From NCBI GenBank assembly GCA_017984135.1, contig JAGNZZ010000025.1, positions 1-34,482 of the forward strand: a DNA stretch of 34,482 nt. The letters run 5' to 3'. Each line of letters starts with the position of its first letter. Within the stretch, counting starts at the first letter, position 1. Under the pieces are notes generated by a model. That model ran no database searches and was not told where the DNA came from. It saw only the letters and a program-made list of their open reading frames with translations. The DNA is from Chitinophagales bacterium. GTDB taxonomy: Bacteria > Bacteroidota > Bacteroidia > Chitinophagales > JADIYW01. Position numbers and translations under genes: made by a program. Shown one piece after another: positions 1-8,652 of this stretch.

Positions 1-75
1 TATGCAAAAGGAGTGTACTTGATAAAGTTAAAAGTAGATGAAGAAAGCTTTTACCATAAAGTGGTGAAACAATAG
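1..75 (+). CDS. 3' end of a T9SS-exported protein (C-terminal sorting domain)
   Basis: Only the last 24 codons are inside the window, ending with TAG at 73-75. The readable tail begins YAKGVYLIKLKVDEE and ends KVVKQ. This matches the end of a type A T9SS C-terminal sorting domain: a G-(V/I)-Y-L-(I/V)-K-(L/I) strand, a short hydrophilic turn and a final lysine-rich strand. In this family the domain directs export across the outer membrane and is usually removed by a PorU-type sortase. The catalytic or binding part lies upstream of the window, so the function is unknown. A strong terminator follows 23 bases after the stop. Confidence 0.75.
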   Translation, partial: YAKGVYLIKLKVDEESFYHKVVKQ

Positions 76-98
76 AAAAGCATCATAAAAAAAGTATG

Positions 99-130
99 AA
101 AAACCTCAACGAAAGTTGAGGTTTTTTGTT
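99..130 (+). terminator. Rho-independent terminator
   Basis: A 12-bp perfect stem (99-110 with 115-126) closes a GAAA tetraloop (111-114) and runs into a T-rich tract. Its core is CCTCAAC/GTTGAGG. It ends the partial T9SS gene and insulates the downstream HMG-CoA lyase gene. Confidence 0.9.
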
Positions 131-167
131 ATTTTAGTAGAATCAGAAATGAATTAAAAAAATACAA

Positions 168-1022
168 ATGCCAAGTGTGAAAATAATTGAATGTCCGAGA
201 GATGCGATGCAAGGAATGAGGAGCTTTGTGCCTACAGCACTAAAAATAAAATATTTAAATTCATTGTTGCAAGTTGGATTTGATACCTTAGATTGTGGAA
301 GTTTTGTGTCAGAGAAGTCGATTCCACAAATGGCAGATACTAAATTGATAATTCCACATCTAAAATTAGATAATTCAAAAACAAAACTATCGGTTATAGT
401 AGGAAATGCTCGAGGTGCAGAAATTGCCGGAGATTTTGATGAGCTTACCTATGTTGGTTATCCATTTTCTATATCAGAAACCTTTCAGCAGCGCAATACC
501 AATTGTAGTATTGAACAATCTTTACAGCGAGTAGAAGAAATTATGAATGTGTGTGCGTGTTCGGGGCAAACATTTGTTTGTTATATTTCGATGGCATTTG
601 GAAATCCATACGGTGATTTTTATGATGCTTCACTCGTGGAACATTGGGTAGATCGATTACTAGAAATTGGTGTCACTAAATTTTCTATTTCTGATACAAT
701 TGGGGTTGCAACTCCGGAATTAATAACAGATGTATTTTCAATTTTAGCTAATGATTTTCCTGAAATTGGATTTGGTGCTCATTTTCATACCACTCCAACC
801 ACATGGAAAGATAAAATTGAAACAGCATGGCAATCAGGATGTACTCGTTTTGATGGTGCCATAAAAGGGTTTGGTGGTTGCCCAATGGCAAAAGATGATT
901 TAACAGGAAATATGCCTACCGAAAATTTAATAGCATATTTTGAAGAAAAAGGAATTGAACATGGTTTAGATAAAGAAGCATTTGCAGTATCTATGCAAAT
1001 TGCCAATCTAATATTTAAATAG
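168..1022 (+). CDS. mvaB: Hydroxymethylglutaryl-CoA lyase
   Basis: A 284-residue DRE-TIM metallolyase. The family cleaves HMG-CoA to acetyl-CoA and acetoacetate, the last step of leucine breakdown, in the cytoplasm. Visible active-site residues are R11 and D12 (motif ECPRDAMQ), metal ligands D176 (ISDTIG) and H205/H207 (AHFHTT), the catalytic cysteine C238 in the flexible loop GFGGCPMAKD, and N248. The usual catalytic Glu of the second strand (EVTSFVSP in well-studied enzymes) aligns with Asp42 in LDCGSFVSEK. The ATG at 168 places the first strand at the normal distance. It stands alone between a terminator and a convergent gene, whose end it overlaps by 8 bases. No other leucine-degradation genes are in the window. 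A related acyl-CoA lyase is possible but less likely. Confidence 0.88.
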   Translation: MPSVKIIECPRDAMQGMRSFVPTALKIKYLNSLLQVGFDTLDCGSFVSEKSIPQMADTKLIIPHLKLDNSKTKLSVIVGNARGAEIAGDFDELTYVGYPFSISETFQQRNTNCSIEQSLQRVEEIMNVCACSGQTFVCYISMAFGNPYGDFYDASLVEHWVDRLLEIGVTKFSISDTIGVATPELITDVFSILANDFPEIGFGAHFHTTPTTWKDKIETAWQSGCTRFDGAIKGFGGCPMAKDDLTGNMPTENLIAYFEEKGIEHGLDKEAFAVSMQIANLIFK

Positions 1023-1710
1023 GTATATTTGGATTTTTCTTAATTTCTCGTTCTCCAAATATGGCGGAGCCAATTCTTATCATGGTAGATCCTTCTTCTA
1101 AAGCAATTTGATAATCTCCACTCATTCCTATCGACAGAATTTTAAAACACTCATTTCGTTTAAAATAAGTAGATTTTAATTCGTCAAAATAGACTTTTAT
1201 AGCATTAAATTCATTTTTAATTAAAATCTGACTTTTGGTATTGGTAGCCATTGCCATTAATCCAATAATACGAATATTCGTTAATGCATCAAAGGCTTTG
1301 ATGTCCAAATGGTCAATTAATTCTTCTTCCGAAAATCCTGATTTGTTTGTTTCTGCAGCAATATGTATTTCCAATAAAACATCAATTATTCTTTTATTTT
1401 TTAGGGCTTGTTTATTAATTTCAATGGCTAGTTTCAAACTATCAACTGAATGGATAAGAGAAATAAATGGTGCAATGTATTTTACTTTATTGCTTTGGAG
1501 CGTACCTACCATGTGCCATTCAATATCTTTAGGTAGTACTTCGTATTTGGGAACCAGTTCTTGTACTTTATTTTCTCCAAAAATTCGCTGTCCAGCATCA
1601 TAAATAGTGCGTATGGCTTCAACTGATTTAGTCTTGGAAATTGCAACTAAAACTGCATTTTTGCCATTAGCAACTTTTTTTATATCTTGTAAGGCAGAAA
1701 TATTTGCCAT
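1015..1710 (-). CDS. YggS/PROSC-family PLP homeostasis protein
   Basis: A 231-residue single-domain alanine-racemase-like TIM barrel that binds pyridoxal phosphate. Family members buffer cellular PLP and have no known catalytic activity. The PLP lysine is K26 in LVAISKTKS. Other family motifs are GQRIFGENKVQE, the EWHMVGTLQSNK phosphate-site stretch, and the C-terminal run from LSIGMSGDY to IRIGSAIFGE. Length and motif order match the family. It overlaps the HMG-CoA lyase 3' end tail to tail by 8 bases. Its ATG is only 4 bases from the divergent ATG of the DUF4296 gene, so each promoter must lie inside the other gene. In many bacteria this gene lies near proC or cell-division genes, but not here. 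Confidence 0.9.
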   Translation of the reverse strand: MANISALQDIKKVANGKNAVLVAISKTKSVEAIRTIYDAGQRIFGENKVQELVPKYEVLPKDIEWHMVGTLQSNKVKYIAPFISLIHSVDSLKLAIEINKQALKNKRIIDVLLEIHIAAETNKSGFSEEELIDHLDIKAFDALTNIRIIGLMAMATNTKSQILIKNEFNAIKVYFDELKSTYFKRNECFKILSIGMSGDYQIALEEGSTMIRIGSAIFGEREIKKNPNIPI

Positions 1711-1714
1711 TGTA

Positions 1715-2251
1715 ATGATTATTTTAGTACATAAATATAGTTCAAATTTTTTTTTATCTTTTCTTTTTTTACTGATAGTACCATCGTGTATTAAAAAGCA
1801 TCAAATAGCATCTTCTGATAAAATTATTTCTGAAAATAAAATGATTTCAGTGTTAACAGAGATTTTTAAAATGGAAGCTTACGTAAACGATAAATTAATT
1901 GGAAGCAATATAGACTCACTTACTTTTGTTAAAAAATCATTGTATGCTCCTATATTATCTCATTATAAAGTAGATAGTACAGATTTTTATACTACATTTA
2001 ATTATTATCAATCGAATCCGAACGAATTTATTGCATTATTGAGTTTGGTAGATTCGAATCTAGTGAAAATAAAACCATTGGATACAACGGAAACGAAACA
2101 ATTAGTAGCGCCACCGGAAAATATAGAACAATTAGGCACTTATAATGAACAAGAAGCGGCAATGCGTGATGTTTTTATTAAAAAGAATCACCAAAAATTA
2201 AATAAACTACATCAGAAGAAACCAGAAAATCAACAAAAACAAATTAAATAG
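1715..2251 (+). CDS. DUF4296 lipoprotein
   Basis: A 178-residue protein starting at ATG 1715. An upstream in-frame ATG at 1607 lies inside the antisense YggS gene and would bury the signal peptide, so it was rejected. The N-terminus has a charged patch, a hydrophobic stretch and a lipobox ending at C25 (LLIVPSC), so it should be a membrane-anchored lipoprotein. The rest fits DUF4296: an [19 protein letters not shown] helix, then a segment like [18 protein letters not shown] and SNPNEF. DUF4296 proteins are confined to Bacteroidota and have no assigned role. The C-terminus is a low-complexity K/Q/N tail. It ends 8 bases before bioB, so it probably leads the biotin operon transcript. Whether it has any link to biotin is unknown. 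Confidence 0.75.
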   Translation: MIILVHKYSSNFFLSFLFLLIVPSCIKKHQIASSDKIISENKMISVLTEIFKMEAYVNDKLIGSNIDSLTFVKKSLYAPILSHYKVDSTDFYTTFNYYQSNPNEFIALLSLVDSNLVKIKPLDTTETKQLVAPPENIEQLGTYNEQEAAMRDVFIKKNHQKLNKLHQKKPENQQKQIK

Positions 2252-2259
2252 AACTTAAA

Positions 2260-3243
2260 ATGAATTTACACACAAATTGGACATTTCAAGAGATACTTAA
2301 TGTATATAATAAGCCTTTGTTAGATTTAGTATATGAAGCGGCAACGGTACATCGTCAAAACAATGACCCGAATGAAATACAAGTTTGTACCTTATTGTCG
2401 GTTAAAACAGGTGGTTGTACGGAAGATTGTTCTTATTGTCCTCAAGCAGCACGTTATAACACTGGTTTAAAAGCGCATAAATTAATGGATGTAAATGAAG
2501 TATTGGAGAAAGCATTAGAAGCTAAACAAACTGGTTCCACACGTTTTTGTATGGGTGCCGCTTGGCGTGAAATACGTGATAACAGAGATTTTGATCGTGT
2601 TTTGGATATGGTAAAAGGCGTAAACGAAATAGGATTGGAGGTTTGTTGTACCATGGGAATGCTAACAGAAGAACAAGCTCAAAAATTAAAATCTGCCGGA
2701 TTGTCAGCTTATAACCATAATGTAGATACGTCGGAAGATTATTACGATAAAATCATTACTACTCGAACGTATGACGATAGACTAAAAACAATAGGACATG
2801 TTCGTAAGGTTGGAATAAGTGTTTGTAGTGGTGGAATAATTGGTTTAGGCGAAAGTGTTGATGCCAGAATTGGTTTAGTTCATACATTAGCTTCTTTGCC
2901 ACAAGCTCCTGATTCTGTACCTATTAATGCTTTAGTTCCTGTTGAAGGAACTCCAATGGAAGGTCTTAAACGTGTTTCTGCTTTTGAAATGGTACGTATG
3001 ATTGCTACCGTTCGTATTGTACTACCAAACACTCAAGTACGTTTAAGTGCCGGAAGATTAGATATGACTGTAGCAGAGCAGGCTTTGTGTTTTATGGCTG
3101 GAGCGAATTCCATATTTGCCGGCGATAAGCTCCTAACTACGCCGAATCCAAATTTTACTGATGATATGGAAATGTTAAATCTATTGGGGTTAAAACCAAT
3201 GGAATCTTTCAAAGAAAATGAGATTGAAACTGCTTCTGTTTAA
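2260..3243 (+). CDS. bioB: Biotin synthase
   Basis: A 327-residue radical SAM enzyme. It inserts sulfur into dethiobiotin to make biotin, the last step of the pathway, in the cytoplasm. The radical-SAM [4Fe-4S] triad is C53, C57 and C60 in [17 protein letters not shown]. Ligands of the sacrificial [2Fe-2S] cluster are visible as C97 ([10 protein letters not shown]), C129 (EVCCTMGML), C189 ([13 protein letters not shown]) and the Arg of VRLSAGR. The product-site tail ([13 protein letters not shown]) is present, and the length is normal. The gene starts 8 bases after the DUF4296 lipoprotein, and its TAA overlaps the bioF ATG by one base (TAATG), which suggests translational coupling. Confidence 0.97.
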   Translation: MNLHTNWTFQEILNVYNKPLLDLVYEAATVHRQNNDPNEIQVCTLLSVKTGGCTEDCSYCPQAARYNTGLKAHKLMDVNEVLEKALEAKQTGSTRFCMGAAWREIRDNRDFDRVLDMVKGVNEIGLEVCCTMGMLTEEQAQKLKSAGLSAYNHNVDTSEDYYDKIITTRTYDDRLKTIGHVRKVGISVCSGGIIGLGESVDARIGLVHTLASLPQAPDSVPINALVPVEGTPMEGLKRVSAFEMVRMIATVRIVLPNTQVRLSAGRLDMTVAEQALCFMAGANSIFAGDKLLTTPNPNFTDDMEMLNLLGLKPMESFKENEIETASV

Positions 3244-4376
3244 TGGATGTTGAAAATAGAATTTCTACTTATTTAGAGAAACGGGTAATTAGCAACCAGT
3301 TGCGTAGATTAATGATTGTCAACGATTTAGTTGATTTTTCTTCAAATGATTATTTAGGGTTTTCTCGTTCAGCATATCTGAAACAACAAGTGGATATAGA
3401 ATTAAATTCTTTTTATAAATTTAAAAAATCAGGTGCAACAGGTTCGCGACTTTTAGATGGTAATTCTTACTTAGCGGATGAACTAGAACAATTACTTGCA
3501 AAGATGCATCATGCAGAAGCAGCTTTGCTTTTTAATTCAGGCTATGATGCCAATGTTGGTCTGCTTTCAACGGTTATCCGTTCTGGAGATCTTGTATTCT
3601 ATGACGAATTAATTCATGCATCATTACATCAAGGAATTAAGTTAAGCTGCTCTAATTCTTTTTGTTATAAACATAATAACTATGACGAGTTAAATGATTT
3701 TCTTCAACAAGCAGATAAGAATAAAGTGAAATTTATTGTTTCTGAGTCTGTTTTTTCCATGGAAGGAGATAAAGCGGATTTGAAGAAACTTGTTCATTTA
3801 TCAAAGCAATACAACGCCCATTTAATTATTGATGAAGCGCATTCAAACGGAATATTTGGTGATAGAGGAAGCGGTATGTGCAATGAATTTGAGGTGGAAC
3901 AAGATTACTTTGCTCGTATTTATACATTCGGTAAGGCCATTGGAAGCCATGGCGCTGTAGTGGTCGGTAGTCAAATGTTAATAGAATACTTGATTAATTT
4001 TTCGAAGAATTTTATTTATACTACTGCCTTGGATTCACATACTTTATTAAGCGTGAAACATGCGTATTTATATTTACAAAACAATATAAATCAATCAGTT
4101 AAATTAAGAAAAGCAATCTTTTACTTTAATTTATGTATTGATACTCTGAAGGATAAATATGAAGTGTGCGGAGAAGGACCGATATATGGTATTATTGTTC
4201 CTGGTAATGAAAACTGTAAAAAGATGGCTTTGTACTTGAGCAATAAAGGTTACAATGTTCGACCTATTTTGTCTCCAACTGTTTCTAAAGGGAAAGAACG
4301 ATTGAGGATTGTTTTGCATAGCTATAATACAGAAATCGAAATCAATCAATTGATTTCATTAATTGTTGATTATTAA
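3243..4376 (+). CDS. bioF: 8-amino-7-oxononanoate synthase
   Basis: A 377-residue PLP-dependent alpha-oxoamine synthase. It condenses L-alanine with a pimeloyl thioester to give 7-keto-8-aminopelargonate. Family signatures are SSNDYLGF near residue 33, SGATGSRLLDGN at 63-74, the PLP aspartate and histidine in IIDEAHSNG (D197, H200), and the Schiff-base lysine K231 in YTFGKAIGSHGA. Its start overlaps the bioB stop by one base. Because it follows bioB and precedes bioD and bioA, the bioF assignment is much better than the related 2-amino-3-ketobutyrate CoA ligase, which shares all these motifs. Confidence 0.92.
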   Translation: MDVENRISTYLEKRVISNQLRRLMIVNDLVDFSSNDYLGFSRSAYLKQQVDIELNSFYKFKKSGATGSRLLDGNSYLADELEQLLAKMHHAEAALLFNSGYDANVGLLSTVIRSGDLVFYDELIHASLHQGIKLSCSNSFCYKHNNYDELNDFLQQADKNKVKFIVSESVFSMEGDKADLKKLVHLSKQYNAHLIIDEAHSNGIFGDRGSGMCNEFEVEQDYFARIYTFGKAIGSHGAVVVGSQMLIEYLINFSKNFIYTTALDSHTLLSVKHAYLYLQNNINQSVKLRKAIFYFNLCIDTLKDKYEVCGEGPIYGIIVPGNENCKKMALYLSNKGYNVRPILSPTVSKGKERLRIVLHSYNTEIEINQLISLIVDY

Positions 4377-4386
4377 TAAATTATAC

Positions 4387-5028
4387 ATGAATCGTCTGTT
4401 TGTTACAGGAATTGGTACCGATATTGGTAAAACGGTTGTGGCAGCTATCTTAGTGGAAGCTTTAGCAGCGGATTACTGGAAGCCAGTTCAATCGGGTAAT
4501 TTAGAGTATACAGATTCCGATTTTATTAGAGAATATACCAGCCATCATACATGTATTCATCCGGAAGATTTTTTACTAACTAATCCTGTTTCTCCTCACT
4601 TAGCAGCAGAATTTGATGGTAAACCAATTGATTTACAGAATTTTAACTTGCCAATTTTAAGAAATAATTTAATAATTGAAGGTGCCGGTGGATTAATGGT
4701 TCCATTAAATGAAAACAATTTAATTATTGATTTAATTATTTCACTACAAGTATCTGTAATAGTGGTTGTTAAAAATTATTTAGGAAGCATAAATCACACC
4801 TTATTAACAATTGAAGTTTTGAAACAGAAAAATATTCCTATATTAGGGATAATTTTTAATGGTGAAGGTAATTTAGCTTCAGAATCTTATATAGAAGCCT
4901 ACTCGCAAATTCCCATTTTAGCTAAAATTCCTAAAGTGGAAACGATATCGAAAGGGTTCATTATTCAAGAGTCAGATAAATTGCGAAAACGATTAGTTGA
5001 CCATCTACCTAATTCTACAAATTTATAA
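4387..5028 (+). CDS. bioD: Dethiobiotin synthetase
   Basis: A 213-residue ATP-dependent carboxylase. It closes the ureido ring of 7,8-diaminopelargonate to form dethiobiotin. The P-loop is at the very N-terminus (VTGIGTDIGKT, K15). It is followed by the KPVQSG substrate-binding motif near residue 32 and EGAGGLMVPL near 100. The ATG at 4387 is preferred over an in-frame ATG at 4363, because family members begin two to five residues before the first strand and 4363 lies inside bioF. It lies 10 bases after bioF and 25 before bioA, in one operon. Confidence 0.94.
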   Translation: MNRLFVTGIGTDIGKTVVAAILVEALAADYWKPVQSGNLEYTDSDFIREYTSHHTCIHPEDFLLTNPVSPHLAAEFDGKPIDLQNFNLPILRNNLIIEGAGGLMVPLNENNLIIDLIISLQVSVIVVVKNYLGSINHTLLTIEVLKQKNIPILGIIFNGEGNLASESYIEAYSQIPILAKIPKVETISKGFIIQESDKLRKRLVDHLPNSTNL

Positions 5029-5053
5029 CCATCAAACGATTTGTCTATTGATT

Positions 5054-6319
5054 ATGAATCTTTCTGATTTTGATAAACAACTAATTTGGCATCCATTTAC
5101 CCAACATCATACTTCAGGATGTTCAATTCCTATTACTAAAGGTGATGGTGTTTTACTTTGGGGTGAAAATGGCGAAGAATATATAGATGCTATTTCCAGT
5201 TGGTGGACAAATGTTTTTGGTCATTGCCAGCCGGATATTTCACAAGCCATTAAATGTCAACTAGATACGTTAGAGCATGTTATATTTTCGGGATTTACAC
5301 ATCGACCTGCAGTTGATCTAGCAGATTTGCTTCTTTCGGCTTTGCCTGAAAATCAAAAAAAAGTGTTCTTTTCTGATAATGGTTCTACTGCAGTGGAAGT
5401 TGCACTTAAAATGTCAATTCAATATTGGCACAATAAAGGTATTGAAAAACAAACATTTATATCTTTTGTAGATGCATATCATGGCGATACATTTGGAGCC
5501 ATGTCTGTAGGAACGCGTGGTGTTTTTAACCAGGCATTTGAATCACTTTTGTTTAACGTAGAATTTGTTGATTTACCCAACGAATCTAATTTTGAGATGG
5601 TTTTAAATCATTTTATTGACATTATACATACTGGAAATGTAGCAGCTTTTATATTTGAACCTTTGATACAAGGATCTGCAGGTATGAATATGTATTCATC
5701 TATTTATTTAGATAAATTAATTGAAATAGCTAAAAATGAAAGTGTTATATGTATCGCAGATGAAGTAATGACCGGAATTGGTCGTACCGGAAAACCGTTT
5801 GCAAGTGATTACTTAACACATAATCCTGATATTTTCTGTATTTCTAAAGGAATTACTGGTGGCTTTCTGCCTTTAGGATTAACCACTTGTACTCAACCTA
5901 TTTATGACGCTTTTTTAAGTACGGATAAAATGAAAACATTTTTACACGGACATTCTTATACCGGAAATCCATTGTCGTGTGCCGCAGCTGTTGCCAGTCT
6001 TAAGCTTCTAAATAATTCGGCTTCGCAGATTTCATCTTTGACAGAATGGCAGAAGTTGTTTGCCCTTGGATTACGCACTAATTCCAAAATTGAAAATGTA
6101 CGACACTTGGGAACCATAGTTGCATTTGAAGTAATTACGCAACAACAATCTAATTATTTTAATGAACTTCGAGATTTTCTCTATGCTGAGTTTTTAAAAC
6201 GTGGTGTATTGTTACGTCCTTTGGGTAATACGATTTACATTATGCCTCCGTATGTCATTTCACATGAACAACTAAAATATGTGTATGCTGTGATTGATGA
6301 AGTATTAAAACTAGTCTAA
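5054..6319 (+). CDS. bioA: Adenosylmethionine-8-amino-7-oxononanoate aminotransferase
   Basis: A 421-residue class III PLP aminotransferase. It converts 7-keto-8-aminopelargonate to 7,8-diaminopelargonate, normally with S-adenosylmethionine as amino donor. The N-terminal IWHPFTQHH motif and SSWWTNVFGHCQP are diagnostic for BioA rather than other class III enzymes. The PLP site includes FSDNGSTAVEVALKM, ADEVMTGIGRTG (D236) and the lysine K265 in FCISKGITGG. The ATG at 5054 was chosen because an earlier in-frame ATG (4997) lies inside bioD and adds no family sequence. It is the last gene of the biotin operon and ends tail to tail with comEC, with a 4-base overlap and no hairpin terminator. Confidence 0.95.
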   Translation: MNLSDFDKQLIWHPFTQHHTSGCSIPITKGDGVLLWGENGEEYIDAISSWWTNVFGHCQPDISQAIKCQLDTLEHVIFSGFTHRPAVDLADLLLSALPENQKKVFFSDNGSTAVEVALKMSIQYWHNKGIEKQTFISFVDAYHGDTFGAMSVGTRGVFNQAFESLLFNVEFVDLPNESNFEMVLNHFIDIIHTGNVAAFIFEPLIQGSAGMNMYSSIYLDKLIEIAKNESVICIADEVMTGIGRTGKPFASDYLTHNPDIFCISKGITGGFLPLGLTTCTQPIYDAFLSTDKMKTFLHGHSYTGNPLSCAAAVASLKLLNNSASQISSLTEWQKLFALGLRTNSKIENVRHLGTIVAFEVITQQQSNYFNELRDFLYAEFLKRGVLLRPLGNTIYIMPPYVISHEQLKYVYAVIDEVLKLV

Positions 6320-8400
6320 ATTTCTGTTTGATAGTATTTCTCATTTAGATCCCAAAAATCAATCTTATTTTCAGCAAATAATTTTCGGTAGATTTTTACA
6401 TGGTAAGCATCGTTGTCTGAAGAAATGAACAATTTTTGGTATTTGAAATTTCTGCGTATGGCATCGATATTTAAATAACAATTATCACTCACCATTAAAT
6501 AATCTATTTCTAAAGGTATTTTAAAGCTTTTACGAGTATTTTTTTGAGTCAGAAAATAGAACGATTTGTTTTTTAGTACAAGTACATCTTCTTCATAATA
6601 ATAGTCAGATTGCGATGTGCTGTCTAATTGTTTATTTGTGTAATTATCTATTTGAAATAAGCGATGTGAGTTGGCTATGGAAAAAGAATAATCTTTATCT
6701 AAAATTTTATCTTTCGAAATTAAAATTTGCTTTCCTTGATGTTGATAGGCAATGGCCATATTTTTAGGAATTGAATACAAAACGATTTGTTTTTTCTGAT
6801 GTTGAAAAATGGTAAAATAATAGGATTGTAGAATACAAATTAATATCAGACCTAAGCTGACCAATAAATATTTTGGTTTTTTACTTAAATAAAATGCTAA
6901 AATTAAACTCATTGCCAACATTAAAATCAGTAATTGGCCATACGAAAGATATATATTATTCCATTTACCCATGGGCAAGTTTGCCAACCATTGCGATAAA
7001 AATAGAAAACAATCTATTTGAAACGAGATAATTTTTCCAAAATAAACAGCCAAAAATGAAATTAAACTTAATGGAATTAAGAGCAAACAACACCATAAGA
7101 TGCTAAATGAAAGTGGTATGGCAAATAAATTAGCTATTAAAAAATAGGTTGGAAAATTCCCAAAATAATAGATACTCAATGGAACAGTAAAAATTTGTGC
7201 GGCAATACTTGCCGACCATAATTGCCATATTTTATCTATCCAAAAATTAGAAGAATAGTAGATTGCATAAATCGGTTTGTATAAAAATAATAATCCAAAC
7301 ATGGCTAAGTAAGACAATTGGAAGCCCACATCAAAAACAACATTAGCATTAAAGAAAATTTGCAGTAATGCTGCTCCAGCCAATAAATTTACACTGTTTA
7401 CGTATTCTCGTTGTATTTTTCCGGTATGTATTAGTGTAAATAAAAGTGCTGCACGGACACATGCAGTAGAAGAACCAGTTACAAACGTAAACATCCAAAT
7501 AAATACAAGTATGAAAATAAATTTCCAGTATTTTATTTTCAGATTTTTGTCTTTAATAAAACTCAATAAAAATGCTAACAACATATAGACAATACCAACA
7601 TGTAAACCTGAAACTGATAAGATATGCAAGATACCTGTAAATGCAAAAGTGTTGTAGGTGTCACGATTAATATCATCATCATTTCCTAATAAAATTCCAT
7701 TTGCCACAGCCATATTTTCCGGCTTTTCAATGTATTTTCTTAAAATGGATTGAATAAATAAGCTTATGGAAGCACTAATTCGTTTCAAAGTATGTTTCTT
7801 ATGTTTTTGAATTAAATGAATACTATGAACAGGAATATATTGTTGCTGATAGATGGATTTATTTTCCAAGTAATTTTTATAATCGAATTCAGCAATGTTT
7901 TTTGAAGATTGAATTTCAGTTGCATTCCACTTAAATAAAACTTCATCACCAATTTGTAAATTAGAGAGTGAACTATCTTTTTCAAAATAGGCAAGGAGCT
8001 TACCTGAACATTTTTTAATATTGGAATTACTATCTATTACTTCTTCAATAGATAGGATAGTTTTGTACGATTTGGCTGTTTTACTTAAAGTTAATTCAAT
8101 AATACCTTTTGCATAGTTGGCAGTATAAAGTGAAAAATGATTTTTTTGTTCTTCTCTTTGTTGATGCAAGTACAAGGAACCACCTAAGCAAATCAAAAAG
8201 ATATATAATACAATTGAAGTGAGTCGTTTTGTTTTTTTAGTATGTATAGAAAAATGAAAACTAAGCAGTAAAATGAACAATAATACGGTTACAGTATAAA
8301 GGATAGAAAATTGAATAAAAAAAGAATTAAATACAACAATTCCCAAAAGGATTGGGAATACAATTTTTAAGATTGGCAATTGCGATAATTTATATTGCAT
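6316..8400 (-). CDS. comEC: ComEC/Rec2-family DNA-uptake membrane protein
   Basis: A 694-residue polytopic inner-membrane protein. ComEC forms the channel for single-stranded DNA entry in natural transformation. The N-terminus has paired helices and then an OB-like soluble segment (about residues 90-200). The ComEC hallmark FTGILHILSVSGLHVGI is near residue 255, and GSSTACVRAALLF marks the competence core. Many helices follow to about residue 540. The C-terminal soluble part (about 545-694) should correspond to the metallo-beta-lactamase-like domain, but no HxHxDH metal motif is seen. It looks like a shortened, probably non-catalytic remnant, as in other Bacteroidota homologues I know of. No other competence genes are nearby. 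Confidence 0.88.
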   Translation of the reverse strand: MQYKLSQLPILKIVFPILLGIVVFNSFFIQFSILYTVTVLLFILLLSFHFSIHTKKTKRLTSIVLYIFLICLGGSLYLHQQREEQKNHFSLYTANYAKGIIELTLSKTAKSYKTILSIEEVIDSNSNIKKCSGKLLAYFEKDSSLSNLQIGDEVLFKWNATEIQSSKNIAEFDYKNYLENKSIYQQQYIPVHSIHLIQKHKKHTLKRISASISLFIQSILRKYIEKPENMAVANGILLGNDDDINRDTYNTFAFTGILHILSVSGLHVGIVYMLLAFLLSFIKDKNLKIKYWKFIFILVFIWMFTFVTGSSTACVRAALLFTLIHTGKIQREYVNSVNLLAGAALLQIFFNANVVFDVGFQLSYLAMFGLLFLYKPIYAIYYSSNFWIDKIWQLWSASIAAQIFTVPLSIYYFGNFPTYFLIANLFAIPLSFSILWCCLLLIPLSLISFLAVYFGKIISFQIDCFLFLSQWLANLPMGKWNNIYLSYGQLLILMLAMSLILAFYLSKKPKYLLVSLGLILICILQSYYFTIFQHQKKQIVLYSIPKNMAIAYQHQGKQILISKDKILDKDYSFSIANSHRLFQIDNYTNKQLDSTSQSDYYYEEDVLVLKNKSFYFLTQKNTRKSFKIPLEIDYLMVSDNCYLNIDAIRRNFKYQKLFISSDNDAYHVKIYRKLFAENKIDFWDLNEKYYQTEI

Positions 8401-8652
8401 TGTCTAATATATATATAAGTATTTAAAAAACACAAAAAAGCAAAAACTTATACATTATCTCATACTGTAAAAAATAAAATTGCTCTCCATTAATACTATC
8501 CTCCAAATATAAATTTACCATAGGCTACAAGGAATTATTTAGTTTTACACTTCGAGATGTAAATATGTAACGTACATTATTTTCTAACCAGTTGTGCAAT
8601 TTGAAACAGAAAAAAATCAAATTAAACCACACAAAGGGTTAAATTATAAAAT
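8401..8652. other. Intergenic spacer upstream of comEC, no gene seen
   Basis: AT-rich sequence between the comEC start and the structured repeat. I find no credible coding frame or RNA gene. A small imperfect hairpin (TTTACA/TGTAAA arms around a CT-TCG-AG core) lies near 8540-8560. A 67-codon frame begins at 8594, but it shows no protein-like features and runs into the repeat-like sequence and the purL stop. Confidence 0.5.

Noticed and set aside
785-1006. Antisense open frame inside the HMG-CoA lyase gene, and similar ones in other genes
   Set aside because: These are frame shadows of well-supported genes, with no motif and no start context.
1607-1714. N-terminal extension of the DUF4296 protein
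   Set aside because: It lies antisense to the YggS gene and would hide the lipoprotein signal peptide.
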